Assembly: GCA_011391185.1 (NCBI GenBank)
Contig: JAABRB010000045.1
Location: 1 to 15,520, forward strand
Direction of reading: 5' to 3'
Source: Betaproteobacteria bacterium
Lineage (GTDB): Bacteria; Pseudomonadota; Gammaproteobacteria; Burkholderiales; SG8-39
Length of the DNA stretch: 15,520 nucleotides
How positions within the stretch are numbered: position 1 is the first letter of the stretch; each line of letters starts with the position of its first letter. Positions 6,297-14,084 of the stretch are shown piece by piece. The notes under the pieces were generated by a model. The model worked only from the letters and a program-made list of their open reading frames with translations, searched no databases and was not told where the DNA came from. Both the position numbers and the translations under genes were made by a program.

Positions 6297-7505
6297 GTGT
6301 CCGGAAAAACTCTGCAGAGGTTCCTCAGGGGCCTGGCACCTGCGCTGCTCGCGACTACGCTGCTGGCGCCGGGCGTGACGTTCCCGGCCGAGTGCGTGCC
6401 GCGCGGCGCCTGGAGCGCGCCCGGTCCGTCCGGATTGCGCCCGCTCCCGGCGCAGGACCTGATCGGCGGCCTCGCGCGCCGGTCGGTGGTGCTGCTCGGC
6501 GAGCGCCACGATAGCGCCGAGCACCATCGGTGGCAGCTGCAAGTCATCGCCGCGCTGTACGCCGCGCGGCCCGACATGGTGATCGGGCTCGAGATGTTTC
6601 CGCGGCGCGTGCAGCCGGCGCTCGATCGCTGGGTTGCCGGTAAGTCGAGCGAGGCGGAATTTCTGCGCGAAAGCGACTGGCACGAAGTCTGGCAGATGGA
6701 CGCGCAGCTCTATCTGCCGATATTTCATTTCGCGCGCATGAACGGAATTCCGCTGCTCGCGCTCAATGTCGATCGCAAGTTCACTCGCGGGGTCGGCCAG
6801 AAGGGATTCGACGCGGTGCCCGCGCCGGATCGCGAGGGGATCTCACGCCCGGCCGCGCCGAGCGCGCAATATATCGAGTTCCTTCGCGCGATTTTCGCCG
6901 AGCACAGGAGCAACGCGCCGGCGCGCGCCGCGACGGCGGAGTCATCGCTCGATAATCCGCCGTTCCGGTATTTCGTGGAAAGCCAGCTGGTCTGGGACCG
7001 CGCCATGGCGCAGGGTATCGCGGGCGCGCTCGCGCGCACGCCTGTGCCGCTGGTTGTCGGGGTGATGGGCGGCGGGCACATCGTGAATCGATTCGGCGTT
7101 CCGCACCAGCTCGCGGCCCTCGGCGTCGGCGACGTGGCGGTGCTCGTCCCGTGGGACAGCGGCGGCGACTGTGACCGGCTGGTCGCAGGCTATGCCGATG
7201 CCGTTTTCGGCTTGAGTGCGCCGCCGCCGACGCAGGAGCCGCGGCGCCAGCGGCTTGGCGCGTGGCTCGAGCCCGACGCGGGGGGCATTCGCATCCGTCA
7301 GATTGAAGCAGGCAGCGTCGCCGCGGCGGCCGGTATGCGCGCGGGCGACATCGTCGTCGAGGTTGCGGGTCTGCCGGTCAAGCGGCCGGGTGATCTGATC
7401 GAGGCCGTGCAACGGCACGCCGCCGGCACCTGGCTGCCAATCAAGGTGAAGCGCGGCGCGGACGCGATCGAGCTCGTCGCGAAGTTTCCGCCGATCGTGC
7501 CGTGA
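6297..7505 (+). CDS. ChaN-like protein with C-terminal PDZ domain
   Basis: This 402-residue exported protein starts at GTG 6297, with AAGG at good spacing. A longer open frame to 6216 would overlap the preceding gene. An N-terminal hydrophobic stretch (about 9-28) followed by TFPA-E looks like a Sec signal peptide. The residues before the next Cys do not form a good lipobox. The ChaN/haem-uptake-like domain covers about 45-305, with VVLLGERHDSAEHH (E69, H71, H76, H77), VIGLEMFPRR (E99) and VVGVMGGGHIVNRFGVP (H261). ChaN proteins bind haem at the cell envelope, and the fold is shared with TraB/Tiki-type proteases. A PDZ domain follows at about 320-397 (IEAGSVAAAAGMRAGDIVVE). The stop overlaps the GTG of the peptidase gene (GTGA), so the two are probably translationally coupled. 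Confidence 0.88.
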   Translation: MSGKTLQRFLRGLAPALLATTLLAPGVTFPAECVPRGAWSAPGPSGLRPLPAQDLIGGLARRSVVLLGERHDSAEHHRWQLQVIAALYAARPDMVIGLEMFPRRVQPALDRWVAGKSSEAEFLRESDWHEVWQMDAQLYLPIFHFARMNGIPLLALNVDRKFTRGVGQKGFDAVPAPDREGISRPAAPSAQYIEFLRAIFAEHRSNAPARAATAESSLDNPPFRYFVESQLVWDRAMAQGIAGALARTPVPLVVGVMGGGHIVNRFGVPHQLAALGVGDVAVLVPWDSGGDCDRLVAGYADAVFGLSAPPPTQEPRRQRLGAWLEPDAGGIRIRQIEAGSVAAAAGMRAGDIVVEVAGLPVKRPGDLIEAVQRHAAGTWLPIKVKRGADAIELVAKFPPIVP

Positions 7506-9508
7506 AGGGCGTTGCGGTCGCGATTGCCTGGGCGCTGGCGGCAGCATTCGCGCCGGCTTGTGCGCAATCGGTTCACTACGACATTGCGGTGCGCCTCGAA
7601 CCGGCGACGAGGGTACTCGAGGCGACTGCACGAATTTCGGTGACGGCGCCGGGCGCGACGACGATTGCACTCGCCCGGACGCTCGCCGCCGATTTCATCC
7701 TGCTGAATGGCGAGCCGCTTGCGGTGCGTGGCGTCGAGCGCGGCGAGCAGCGCGTGTGGCCGATCCCGGCCCGGCGCGGCGGGAATGAGATCGAGATCCG
7801 CTGGCGCGGCATGCTGTCTCCCATTGATCTCTCGCTCGATCATCGGGGCACGCTCGGGCGCCCGATTGCCGCCGGCGGGCCCGCCGGGACCTTTCTGCCT
7901 TCCGGGAGCTTCTGGTACCCCGTGATCGGAAATTCTCTCGGCAGTTACCGGGTGGCGATCGATCTGCCGGCCGGTCAGCGCGGCGTCGTGGCGGGACGCC
8001 TGGTCGAGGAGACGCATGCGGACGGACGGGCGCGTGCCGTCTTCGCGTTCGCGCATCCCGCCGAGGGCATTGACCTGATGGCGGGCCCCTATCGCATTGC
8101 GACGCGCGTCGTGCGCACTGCGCGTGGCACCAATGTCACCCTCCGCACCTACTTTCACCCCGGAATCGCCGCGCTCGCGAACGGCTACCTCGACTCGGTG
8201 CAGGGATACCTCGACCTCTACGAGGCGTGGATCGGGCTCTACCCGTTCACCGAGTTCAGCATCGTGTCGAGTCCCACGCCCACCGGCTTCGGCATGCCCA
8301 CCCTGACGTACCTGGGCGAGGGCGTGCTTCGCCTGCCGTTCATCCGCGCCACGTCGCTCGGCCACGAAGTGCTGCACAACTGGTGGGGCAACGGTGTGTA
8401 CCCCGATCTCGCGGGCGGCAACTGGTCCGAAGGACTCACCACGTTCATGGCCGACTACGCGTACCGGGAGCGCGCGGGCGCCGACGCGGCCCGCGAGATG
8501 CGGCTTGGCTGGTTGCGCGATCTCGCCGCGGTGCCGCCCGGGCAGGACCGGCCGCTCAAGGACTTCACGTCTCGCACGCATGGCACGTCGCAGATCGTGG
8601 GATACAACAAGTCGGCGATGCTTTTCCTCATGCTGCGTGACACGCTCGGTACGGAGACGTTCGATCGCGCGCTGCGGCGCTTCTGGAGCGAGCAGAAATT
8701 TCGCGTCGCCGCATGGCGCGATCTCCAGCGTGCGTTCGAGGCCGAGTCGGGGCGCGAGCTCGCGCCGTTCTTCGCGCAGTGGCTCGATCGCGGGGGGCTG
8801 CCTGCCGTGCGCATAGCGGACGCTTCGCGCACGACCTCCGGCCGCGCGCATTTCGTGCGGTTCACGCTCGCACAGGATGCGCCGGCCTACGCACTGCGCG
8901 TCCCGCTGCGGGCGCGGACCGAGCAGGGCGCCGAAATGCACATCGTCGAGATCGCGCGAGAGCGGCAGGCCTTCGAGATCAAAGTCGGGGCGCGTCCGAC
9001 GGAAATCGCCCTCGATCCGGATTTCCGCGTGTTGCGCAGGCTCGACGAGGCGGAGCTGCCCCCGATCCTGCGGCAAACGATGGTGGCGCCGGCGGCCCTC
9101 GTGGCGCTCGCGATGCCGGACGCCGGATGGGCCTCCTCCGCCAGGCGGCTGGCCGAACGATTGCTCGACGCCGCGCCGGTCTTCGTGGGTGAAGGCGCCT
9201 CGCTACCGCGCGATACGGCGCTCCTCGTTATCGGCCGTCACGCAGACGTGGACGCGTTCCTGGCGCGCAATGCCCTGCCGGCGCGACCGGCTGCGCTCGC
9301 GGGCGACCGCACCGCGCAAGTGTGGGCGGCAGCGCGGCCGGGCGGGGCGCCGCTCCTGATCGTGTCCGCCCGTGATCCCGAGGCGTTCGAGACGATCGCG
9401 CGGCTGGCCCCGCACTATGGCCGCCAGAGTTTCCTGGAGTTCGACGGGCGGCAGCTCATCGGGCGGGGCATATGGCCCAGTCCGGCGGCTGGCCGGGCGC
9501 TGGAGTAA
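7502..9508 (+). CDS. M1-clan metallopeptidase homologue, exported
   Basis: This 668-residue protein has a signal peptide ending near PACA-Q (about residue 21). The beta-rich N-terminal domain is followed by a gluzincin site: HEVLHNWWGN (H288, E289, H292) and a third zinc ligand in NWSEGLTTF (E310), with 17 residues between H292 and E310. A tyrosine in IVGYNKSAMLFLML (Y368) fits the transition-state Tyr. The GxMEN motif that holds the substrate amino group in classical aminopeptidase N is replaced by GFGMPTLTYLG, so N-terminal exopeptidase activity of the usual type is doubtful. Residues 430-668 are a less clear C-terminal region. The start is GTG at 7502, overlapping the preceding stop by 4 nt, with no separate ribosome site visible. 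The periplasmic substrate is unknown; the PDZ-bearing ChaN-like partner suggests envelope protein or peptide handling. Confidence 0.88.
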   Translation: MKGVAVAIAWALAAAFAPACAQSVHYDIAVRLEPATRVLEATARISVTAPGATTIALARTLAADFILLNGEPLAVRGVERGEQRVWPIPARRGGNEIEIRWRGMLSPIDLSLDHRGTLGRPIAAGGPAGTFLPSGSFWYPVIGNSLGSYRVAIDLPAGQRGVVAGRLVEETHADGRARAVFAFAHPAEGIDLMAGPYRIATRVVRTARGTNVTLRTYFHPGIAALANGYLDSVQGYLDLYEAWIGLYPFTEFSIVSSPTPTGFGMPTLTYLGEGVLRLPFIRATSLGHEVLHNWWGNGVYPDLAGGNWSEGLTTFMADYAYRERAGADAAREMRLGWLRDLAAVPPGQDRPLKDFTSRTHGTSQIVGYNKSAMLFLMLRDTLGTETFDRALRRFWSEQKFRVAAWRDLQRAFEAESGRELAPFFAQWLDRGGLPAVRIADASRTTSGRAHFVRFTLAQDAPAYALRVPLRARTEQGAEMHIVEIARERQAFEIKVGARPTEIALDPDFRVLRRLDEAELPPILRQTMVAPAALVALAMPDAGWASSARRLAERLLDAAPVFVGEGASLPRDTALLVIGRHADVDAFLARNALPARPAALAGDRTAQVWAAARPGGAPLLIVSARDPEAFETIARLAPHYGRQSFLEFDGRQLIGRGIWPSPAAGRALE

Positions 9509-9509
9509 C

Positions 9510-9567
9510 CGTCAGGAAGACGTCAGGAATGTCTCGTAACTGACGGATTTCACAAAATTTTTAAAAT
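9510..9567 (+). promoter_or_regulatory. Promoter region with 11-bp-spaced direct repeat
   Basis: A -35-like CTGACG (9540-9545) and a -10-like TAAAAT (9562-9567) are 16 bp apart, in a strikingly AT-rich patch for this DNA. Upstream, CGTCAGGAA occurs at 9510-9518 and 9521-9529, an 11-bp period as used by OmpR/PhoB-type regulators. CGTCAG (9521-9526) is also the inverted partner of CTGACG at the -35. The likely target is the 260-residue gene starting at 9615. Confidence 0.6.
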
Positions 9568-9568
9568 C

Positions 9569-9591
9569 TGCGCGCCCACAAACGGCGCGCA
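9569..9591 (+). other. Hairpin in 5' leader of the 260-residue gene
   Basis: TGCGCGCC (9569-9576) pairs with GGCGCGCA (9584-9591) around a 7-nt CACAAAC loop. It starts just after the -10 box, so it would lie at or near the 5' end of the mRNA, where it could stabilise it. It ends 23 nt before the ATG and does not cover the ribosome site. Confidence 0.5.
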
Positions 9592-9614
9592 CAGGGCATG
9601 ATCTCAGGTGTAAC

Positions 9615-10397
9615 ATGAGCCACTATCAGAACAAGGGGGCCGTCACCGAGACGGTCCACACGGAGATGGAACGGCCGGACCGTTTCGCGGATCTGTCCGA
9701 CGCTGCGGGCGACGAGCCGGAAGCGACCGCGACCACGTCGGTCGACGAGCTGCTCGGCATCATCGCGGAGCTGAGCGAGCGGGTCGTACGACTCGAACGT
9801 GCGTTGGTGATGCTGCTTTCCGCCGAAAACCGCGCTGATTCGTTCGAATCACCATCGCCGGCACCTGCAGAATCTTACGCGGCACACCAGCCGGCGTCGG
9901 CGCCGGCACGGTCAGTGCCGTTGCGCGCAGCCGCGCCGCGGCCGGTGGCGCCGCAACTGACTGACACGCTGAGCGCAACGAGTGTCGACTTCGATCTGCC
10001 TTCGCACCAGTGGGGCGCGGAGGGACTCACGGAGAAGTCGCGCACCTCCCCCGGACCGCTCACGCCCATCCAGCATTCGGATTACCCGGAAATCATGGCC
10101 CTGGAAGAGGCAAAGCTCGCACCGAAGCGCACCAGCCCGGCGGAGCGCGTGATCGTGCGGGCCGCGCTCGAGGGCTATCCGCACATCGTCGAGTCAGTGT
10201 GCCTCGTGTGGAACAGTCGCGAGGCCGACGCGTTTCTCAGCAAGCTGGTGATCGATACGCGTGGCGGCCGCAAGGGCTTCCCACGCGACGTGATGGACGA
10301 TCTCCTCGTCCTCGCCGAGGTTTGCACGATCAAGTCCGGGCTGAAGCCCGACTTCACGCCGTTCGACCGGGACCGGGCGCGGGAGCGCGAGGATTAA
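9615..10397 (+). CDS. Hypothetical protein, 260 residues, three-part layout
   Basis: I do not recognise this protein family. Residues 1-42 are polar and acidic. Residues 43-70 (VDELLGIIAELSERVVRLER and on) are a likely coiled-coil or amphipathic helix with heptad-like Leu/Ile/Val. Residues 75-155 are a low-complexity linker rich in Ala, Pro and Ser. Residues 156-250 look like a compact helical domain (YPEIMALEEAKLAPKR, ERVIVRAALEGYPHIVESVC, DVMDDLLVLAEVCTIKSGLK). No signal peptide or membrane segment is seen. A short AGG lies before the ATG at 9615; a second ATG occurs at codon 18. Its own promoter-like region precedes it, so it is probably separate from the peptidase operon. It faces cysN, 76 nt apart. 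The layout would suit an adaptor or partner-binding protein, but that is speculation. Confidence 0.8.
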   Translation: MSHYQNKGAVTETVHTEMERPDRFADLSDAAGDEPEATATTSVDELLGIIAELSERVVRLERALVMLLSAENRADSFESPSPAPAESYAAHQPASAPARSVPLRAAAPRPVAPQLTDTLSATSVDFDLPSHQWGAEGLTEKSRTSPGPLTPIQHSDYPEIMALEEAKLAPKRTSPAERVIVRAALEGYPHIVESVCLVWNSREADAFLSKLVIDTRGGRKGFPRDVMDDLLVLAEVCTIKSGLKPDFTPFDRDRARERED

Positions 10398-10401
10398 CGT
10401 T

Positions 10402-10415
10402 CGCCGCTTGCGGCG
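10402..10415. other. Short hairpin between convergent genes
   Basis: CGCCGC-TT-GCGGCG can fold as a tight stem in the 76-nt gap between the 260-residue gene and the cysN 3' end. It might help end transcription from either side, but no T-tract is present on either strand. Confidence 0.35.
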
Positions 10416-10473
10416 CGCGTAGGCGTCGCAACCCGTCTCGTCGCACTCAACCGCTCGCGCAGGACCTCGCCGG

Positions 10474-11757
10474 TCACAGGATGAGCCCCGCGCCGACGGT
10501 CTGATTGGTCGACTCGTCGATCAGGAGAAAGCCGCCGGTGGTGCGATCCCGCGCGTACGGATCCACGGACAGCGGACGTTGCAACGCAAGCGTCACTCGG
10601 CCGATCTCGTTCATCGCAAGGCTTGCCGGTTCCGCAATGCGCTCGAGCGTGTCGACGTCGATCCGATCGGAGATCGCGAGCACGCGTGCGCGCACCGTCG
10701 ACGCAAGATGCCGGACCGCGAGACGCACGCCGGGCGCGAGGGACGTGTCACCGAGCCAGCAGACCGTGGCATCGATCGTCCGCGCCGTGCGCGGCGGATG
10801 CGCGGTGTCGACGAGCAGGTCGCCGCGCCCCACGTCGAGGTCGTGCGTGAGCGTGACCGTTACCGAGTCGCCCGCAATCGCGAGCGCACGCGGACCGTCG
10901 AGCGTGAGGATTTCGCGGACGCTCGTATGCCAGCCGCTCGCAGGCACGAGGACCTCCATCCCTCGCAAGAGCACTCCAGCGGCCACGCGGCCCGCATAGC
11001 CGCGCGGGCCGTCGGACCGGATGACGAGCTGGACGGGAAACCGCAGCGGCAGCGTTTCGGCATCGCGCCCCACATCGAGCGTCTCGAGCAGCTCAAGCAG
11101 TGTCGGCCCTTCGTACCAGGAAAGCGTCTCGCCACGATCGACGACGGTGTCACCACGCAGCGCCGACACCGGCAGCACGTGGGGATCGGGCGCGCCGAGC
11201 TGCCGGGCGAGCGTCGCGACATCCGCGCGCACTGCCTCGAACGCATCGCGCGAGTAGCCGACCAGATCCATCTTGTTCACGGCAAACACCAGGTGGCGCA
11301 CGCGAAGCAAATGGGCAATGCACGCGTGGCGGCGGGTCTGGGTCAGCACGCCCACATTCGCATCGACGAGGATCACCGCGGCCTCCGCAGTGGAGGCTGC
11401 CGTGGCCATGTTGCGCGTGTACTGCTCGTGGCCGGGTGCGTCGGCGATGATGAACTTGCGGCGCGGCGTCGCGAAATAGCGGTACGCGACGTCGATCGTG
11501 ATCCCCTGCTCGCGCTCGGCCTCCAACCCGTCAGTGAGAAGCGAGAGGTCGAGTCCGGATTCTCCCCGCTGCCGCGCGACGCGCGCGAGCGCGGCGAGCT
11601 GGTCGTCGGCCACTGCGTGCGTGTCGTGCAGCAGGCGGCCGATGAGCGTGCTCTTGCCGTCATCCACGCTTCCGGCAGTGAGGAAGCGCAGCACGCCGCG
11701 GTCCGTCCGCGTATCGGCGCCAGCCTGGCTGCGCTCGAGTTCTCCGAGAATCGACAA
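10474..11757 (-). CDS. cysN: Sulfate adenylyltransferase GTPase subunit CysN
   Basis: This 427-residue GTPase drives ATP sulfurylase (EC 2.7.7.4), which with CysD turns sulfate and ATP into APS. The G motifs are all present: P-loop GSVDDGKST (29-37), switch I GITID (85-89), DAPGH (106-110) and NKMD (161-164). EF-Tu-like beta-barrel domains follow. The length is that of a stand-alone CysN, and there is no CysC (APS kinase) domain as in NodQ-type fusions. The start is TTG at 11755-11757, supported by AGGAGT about 8 nt before it; no ATG fits near the MSILGELERS N terminus. It is the last gene of the sulfate operon in the window, 118 nt after cysD. Confidence 0.95.
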   Translation of the reverse strand: MSILGELERSQAGADTRTDRGVLRFLTAGSVDDGKSTLIGRLLHDTHAVADDQLAALARVARQRGESGLDLSLLTDGLEAEREQGITIDVAYRYFATPRRKFIIADAPGHEQYTRNMATAASTAEAAVILVDANVGVLTQTRRHACIAHLLRVRHLVFAVNKMDLVGYSRDAFEAVRADVATLARQLGAPDPHVLPVSALRGDTVVDRGETLSWYEGPTLLELLETLDVGRDAETLPLRFPVQLVIRSDGPRGYAGRVAAGVLLRGMEVLVPASGWHTSVREILTLDGPRALAIAGDSVTVTLTHDLDVGRGDLLVDTAHPPRTARTIDATVCWLGDTSLAPGVRLAVRHLASTVRARVLAISDRIDVDTLERIAEPASLAMNEIGRVTLALQRPLSVDPYARDRTTGGFLLIDESTNQTVGAGLIL

Positions 11758-11801
11758 TTCCAGTACTCCTAGAAATGATCACCGTCGCATACGGGGGATA
11801 T

Positions 11802-11824
11802 ACAAGGGGGAATTCCCCCCTTGT
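11802..11824 (-). promoter_or_regulatory. Strong hairpin in the cysD-cysN spacer
   Basis: ACAAGGGGG (11802-11810) pairs with CCCCCTTGT (11816-11824) around a 5-nt loop. The core GGGGGAATTCCCCC is itself a perfect palindrome. In the direction of the operon the stem is followed by a short AT-rich stretch (TATAT), not a true U-run. It could be a leaky terminator, an mRNA processing site that sets the CysD:CysN ratio, or the remnant of an insertion. The whole spacer is 118 nt, long for genes whose products form one enzyme. I see no convincing gene in it. Confidence 0.6.
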
Positions 11825-11875
11825 TCGTAATACCTTCCCTCTTGATGAGGCACGGCCGAGATTTCGAGATAGCCG

Positions 11876-12823
11876 CTAGAAATAGCCTTCGCGCTTGCGG
11901 CGCTCCATGGATGCATCCGACGTCTGGTCGTCCAGCCGCGTGGCGCCCCGCTCCGTCACCGTCGCGCGCGCGGTTTCCGCGATTATTTCGGCCACTGTGG
12001 CGGCGCGCGATTCGACCGGGCAGGTGCAGGTGATGTCGCCGACGGTCCGGAAGCGAACGGCCATGGTCTCGACCGCTTCGCCCGTCTCCGGGGGCGTGAG
12101 CAGCGTCATCGGAACGAGCAGGCCGCCGCGCCGTACGACTTCGCGTGGATGGGAGAAATAGAGCTCCGGCACGGCAAGCCGCTCGCGCGCGATGTACTGC
12201 CAGATGTCGAGCTCGGTCCAGTCGCTGAGCGGGAAGACCCGCACGTGCTCGCCCGCGTGCACGCGCGCATTGGTGAGCCCCCAGAGCTCGGGTCGCTGGT
12301 TGCGGGGATCCCACTGGCCAAACGCGTCGCGATGCGAGAATACGCGCTCCTTCGCGCGCGCCTTCTCTTCGTCGCGCCGGGCGCCGCCGATGCACGCATC
12401 GAGTCCGAGCTCGGCGATTGCCTCGAGCAGCGTCACCGACTGCGCCGCATTGCGACCGGCGTGCTCGTTTTGCAGGCGAACCGTGCCCCGCCGGATCGAG
12501 TCCTCGACCGTCCGAACGAGCAGCCGTTCGCCGAGCTCCGCCGTACGGCGGTCGCGAAACGCAATTACCTCGGGGAAATTGTGGCCGGTGTCGATGTGCA
12601 GCAGCGGAAACGGAAAGCGCCCGGGGCGAAATGCCTTCTCGGCAAGGCGCAGCAGAACCAGCGAATCCTTTCCGCCGGAGAAGAGGAGCGCCGGGCGGGC
12701 GCACTCGCCGGCGACCTCGCGCAGGTAGTAGATCGAATCCGATTCGAGCCAGTCGAGGTGCGACCTTTGGTGGCGCTTGCGAAGCCCGGTTCCTCTTCCT
12801 TCGAGTACATCGCGCGCGCTCAT
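11876..12823 (-). CDS. cysD: Sulfate adenylyltransferase subunit CysD
   Basis: This is the 315-residue catalytic subunit of ATP sulfurylase, of the adenine-nucleotide alpha-hydrolase (PP-loop) family. The marks are the early HLDWLESDSIYYLREV segment, the PP-loop FSGGKDSLVLLRL (S49-S54), HIDTGHNFPEV (76-86), CIGGARRDEEKARAKERVFS, QWDPRNQRPELWGL, and the C-terminal TVGDITCTCPVES. All are typical of complete CysD. The start ATG at 12823 overlaps the cysH stop in the sequence ATGA. The frame is open far upstream (to 13828), but that is only read-through opposite cysH. Length is close to the family norm. Confidence 0.95.
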   Translation of the reverse strand: MSARDVLEGRGTGLRKRHQRSHLDWLESDSIYYLREVAGECARPALLFSGGKDSLVLLRLAEKAFRPGRFPFPLLHIDTGHNFPEVIAFRDRRTAELGERLLVRTVEDSIRRGTVRLQNEHAGRNAAQSVTLLEAIAELGLDACIGGARRDEEKARAKERVFSHRDAFGQWDPRNQRPELWGLTNARVHAGEHVRVFPLSDWTELDIWQYIARERLAVPELYFSHPREVVRRGGLLVPMTLLTPPETGEAVETMAVRFRTVGDITCTCPVESRAATVAEIIAETARATVTERGATRLDDQTSDASMERRKREGYF

Positions 12824-13548
12824 GCAACCTGCTCCACGCGGGCTGCGCGCGCGAGCCGGCCGTCGGGCGCGACGTGCAGGCCGCACTCTTTCGTCCCGGG
12901 CCGCTCCCACCACCACCGGCCGGCGCGCGGATCCTCGCCCGGAACGATCGCGCGCGTGCAGGGCGCGCAGCCGATGCTCGGATAGCCCCGCTCGTGCAGC
13001 GGGTTGGTGGGCACGGCAAACGCGCGCAGATAGCCCCAGACGTCCGCATCGCTCCAATACGCGAGGGGATTGAACTTCGAGATTCTGTGCACGGTGTCGA
13101 ACTCCTGCTCCGCCAGCGCGTGGCGTGTGACGGCCTGTGCGCGGCGCAATCCGGTGATCCACGCCGACTTGCCGAGGAGCGCGCGCCGCAAGGGCTCGAC
13201 TTTCCGGATGTTGCAGCATCGCTTGCGGAGCTCGATGCTCTCGTAGAAAGCGTCCACACCGTGTAGCCGAACGTATTCGGCGACGGCGTCCGATCGCGGG
13301 CGATAGACTTCCAGCCGGTATCCATATCGACGCTCGATCGCATCGAGCAATCCGAGTGTTTCGGAGTGCAGTCGTCCGGTGTCGAGGGTAAAAATCGCGA
13401 TGGCGAGGTCGTGGCGCAGGACGACGTCGGTAAGGACCATGTCCTCCGCACCGAGGCTGCTCGCCAGTGCGGCTGGTGAATGCTCCGTCGCGATTCTCCG
13501 GAGCGTGAAGGCGAGCTCGACCGCCTTGGCGTGCAGCGAATCGTTCAC
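12820..13548 (-). CDS. cysH: Assimilatory APS reductase (CysH, Fe-S type)
   Basis: This 242-residue enzyme reduces adenylyl sulfate to sulfite and AMP (EC 1.8.4.10). Key marks are SLGAEDMVLTDVV, FTLDTGRLHSET, the cysteine pair C111-C112 (RKRCCNIRKVEPL), a second pair C194/C197 (GCAPCTRAI), and the catalytic C222 in KECGLH. The CC plus CxxC set holds a 4Fe-4S cluster and marks the APS-using class rather than the cluster-free PAPS class. That agrees with a CysN lacking APS kinase. The start is GTG at 13548, with GGGAG suitably placed and the stop of the DUF934 gene overlapping it (GTGA). An open extension to 13692 has no family similarity. The stop overlaps the cysD ATG. Confidence 0.94.
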   Translation of the reverse strand: MNDSLHAKAVELAFTLRRIATEHSPAALASSLGAEDMVLTDVVLRHDLAIAIFTLDTGRLHSETLGLLDAIERRYGYRLEVYRPRSDAVAEYVRLHGVDAFYESIELRKRCCNIRKVEPLRRALLGKSAWITGLRRAQAVTRHALAEQEFDTVHRISKFNPLAYWSDADVWGYLRAFAVPTNPLHERGYPSIGCAPCTRAIVPGEDPRAGRWWWERPGTKECGLHVAPDGRLARAARVEQVA

Positions 13549-14084
13549 GCCGGTGCTCCCGCCAGCCGGCGCCGGAAGAGCGGGCTCGGACGCGCCACGC
13601 TCGCCTGGTAGGCTTCGCTGAAGTCCGCGAAGGCCCCCAGGGCTGCAAGTGGATCCTCGCCTTTGCGCAGTTCGAACGCATCGAATCCGCACGCCGCAAG
13701 ATAGTGCAGTTGATCGCGTCGCACGTCTCCCACGGCGCGCAATTCACCGCGGAAGCCATGCCGCTCGCGCAGGCTCCGTGCGAGGGAGTAGCCCCGCCCA
13801 TCCGTGAATTCGGTGAAACGCACGGCAATCACGCCGAAGTGCGGCAGATCGGGGACGGCGGATTCCGGATTCGCATCCGTCGCGAGCCACAGACCGACGT
13901 GCGGCGATCGCTCGACGAGATCATCCCGTCGCCGCAGCCAGACGGCAAGCGGCACGATCAGCAGCCCCCGCGGCAGATCGGGCAACAATCCGTCTTCGGC
14001 GGGAATCAGCAGCCGGTCGAACGGCTCCTCAAGCAGCCGCCAGTTGTCGGCGCGCACGCGCTCGTTCCTGATGAGCGTTCCCAT
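13545..14084 (-). CDS. DUF934 protein, putative sulfite reduction accessory
   Basis: This 179-residue protein belongs to the DUF934 family, which is found next to sulfite reductase genes in proteobacteria and is often named a probable oxidoreductase. The signature is clear in the C-terminal half: FTDGRGYSLARSLRERHGF (92-110) and GELRAVGDVRRDQLHYLAAC (113-132), then GFDAFEL. Its biochemical role is not established; a link to electron supply for CysI is inferred from context, since no flavoprotein CysJ is in view. I chose ATG 14084, which has AAGGA 8 nt upstream; an ATG at 14090 is too close to that site. The gene therefore overlaps the 3' end of cysI by 56 nt in a different frame. The stop overlaps the cysH start. 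Confidence 0.88.
   Translation of the reverse strand: MGTLIRNERVRADNWRLLEEPFDRLLIPAEDGLLPDLPRGLLIVPLAVWLRRRDDLVERSPHVGLWLATDANPESAVPDLPHFGVIAVRFTEFTDGRGYSLARSLRERHGFRGELRAVGDVRRDQLHYLAACGFDAFELRKGEDPLAALGAFADFSEAYQASVARPSPLFRRRLAGAPA

Noticed and set aside
7298..9076. 592-codon minus-strand open frame opposite the ChaN-PDZ and peptidase genes
   Set aside because: The translation is Arg/His-rich with no recognisable domain, while the plus strand holds motifs of two known families.
9521..9545. Terminator after the peptidase gene (CGTCAG/CTGACG)
   Set aside because: Only six base pairs with a long loop and no following T-run; it overlaps a better-supported promoter.
11769..13451. 560-codon minus-strand open frame across cysD and cysH in another frame
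   Set aside because: Cys, Ser and Arg-rich translation with no motifs; CysD and CysH are clear in the other frames.
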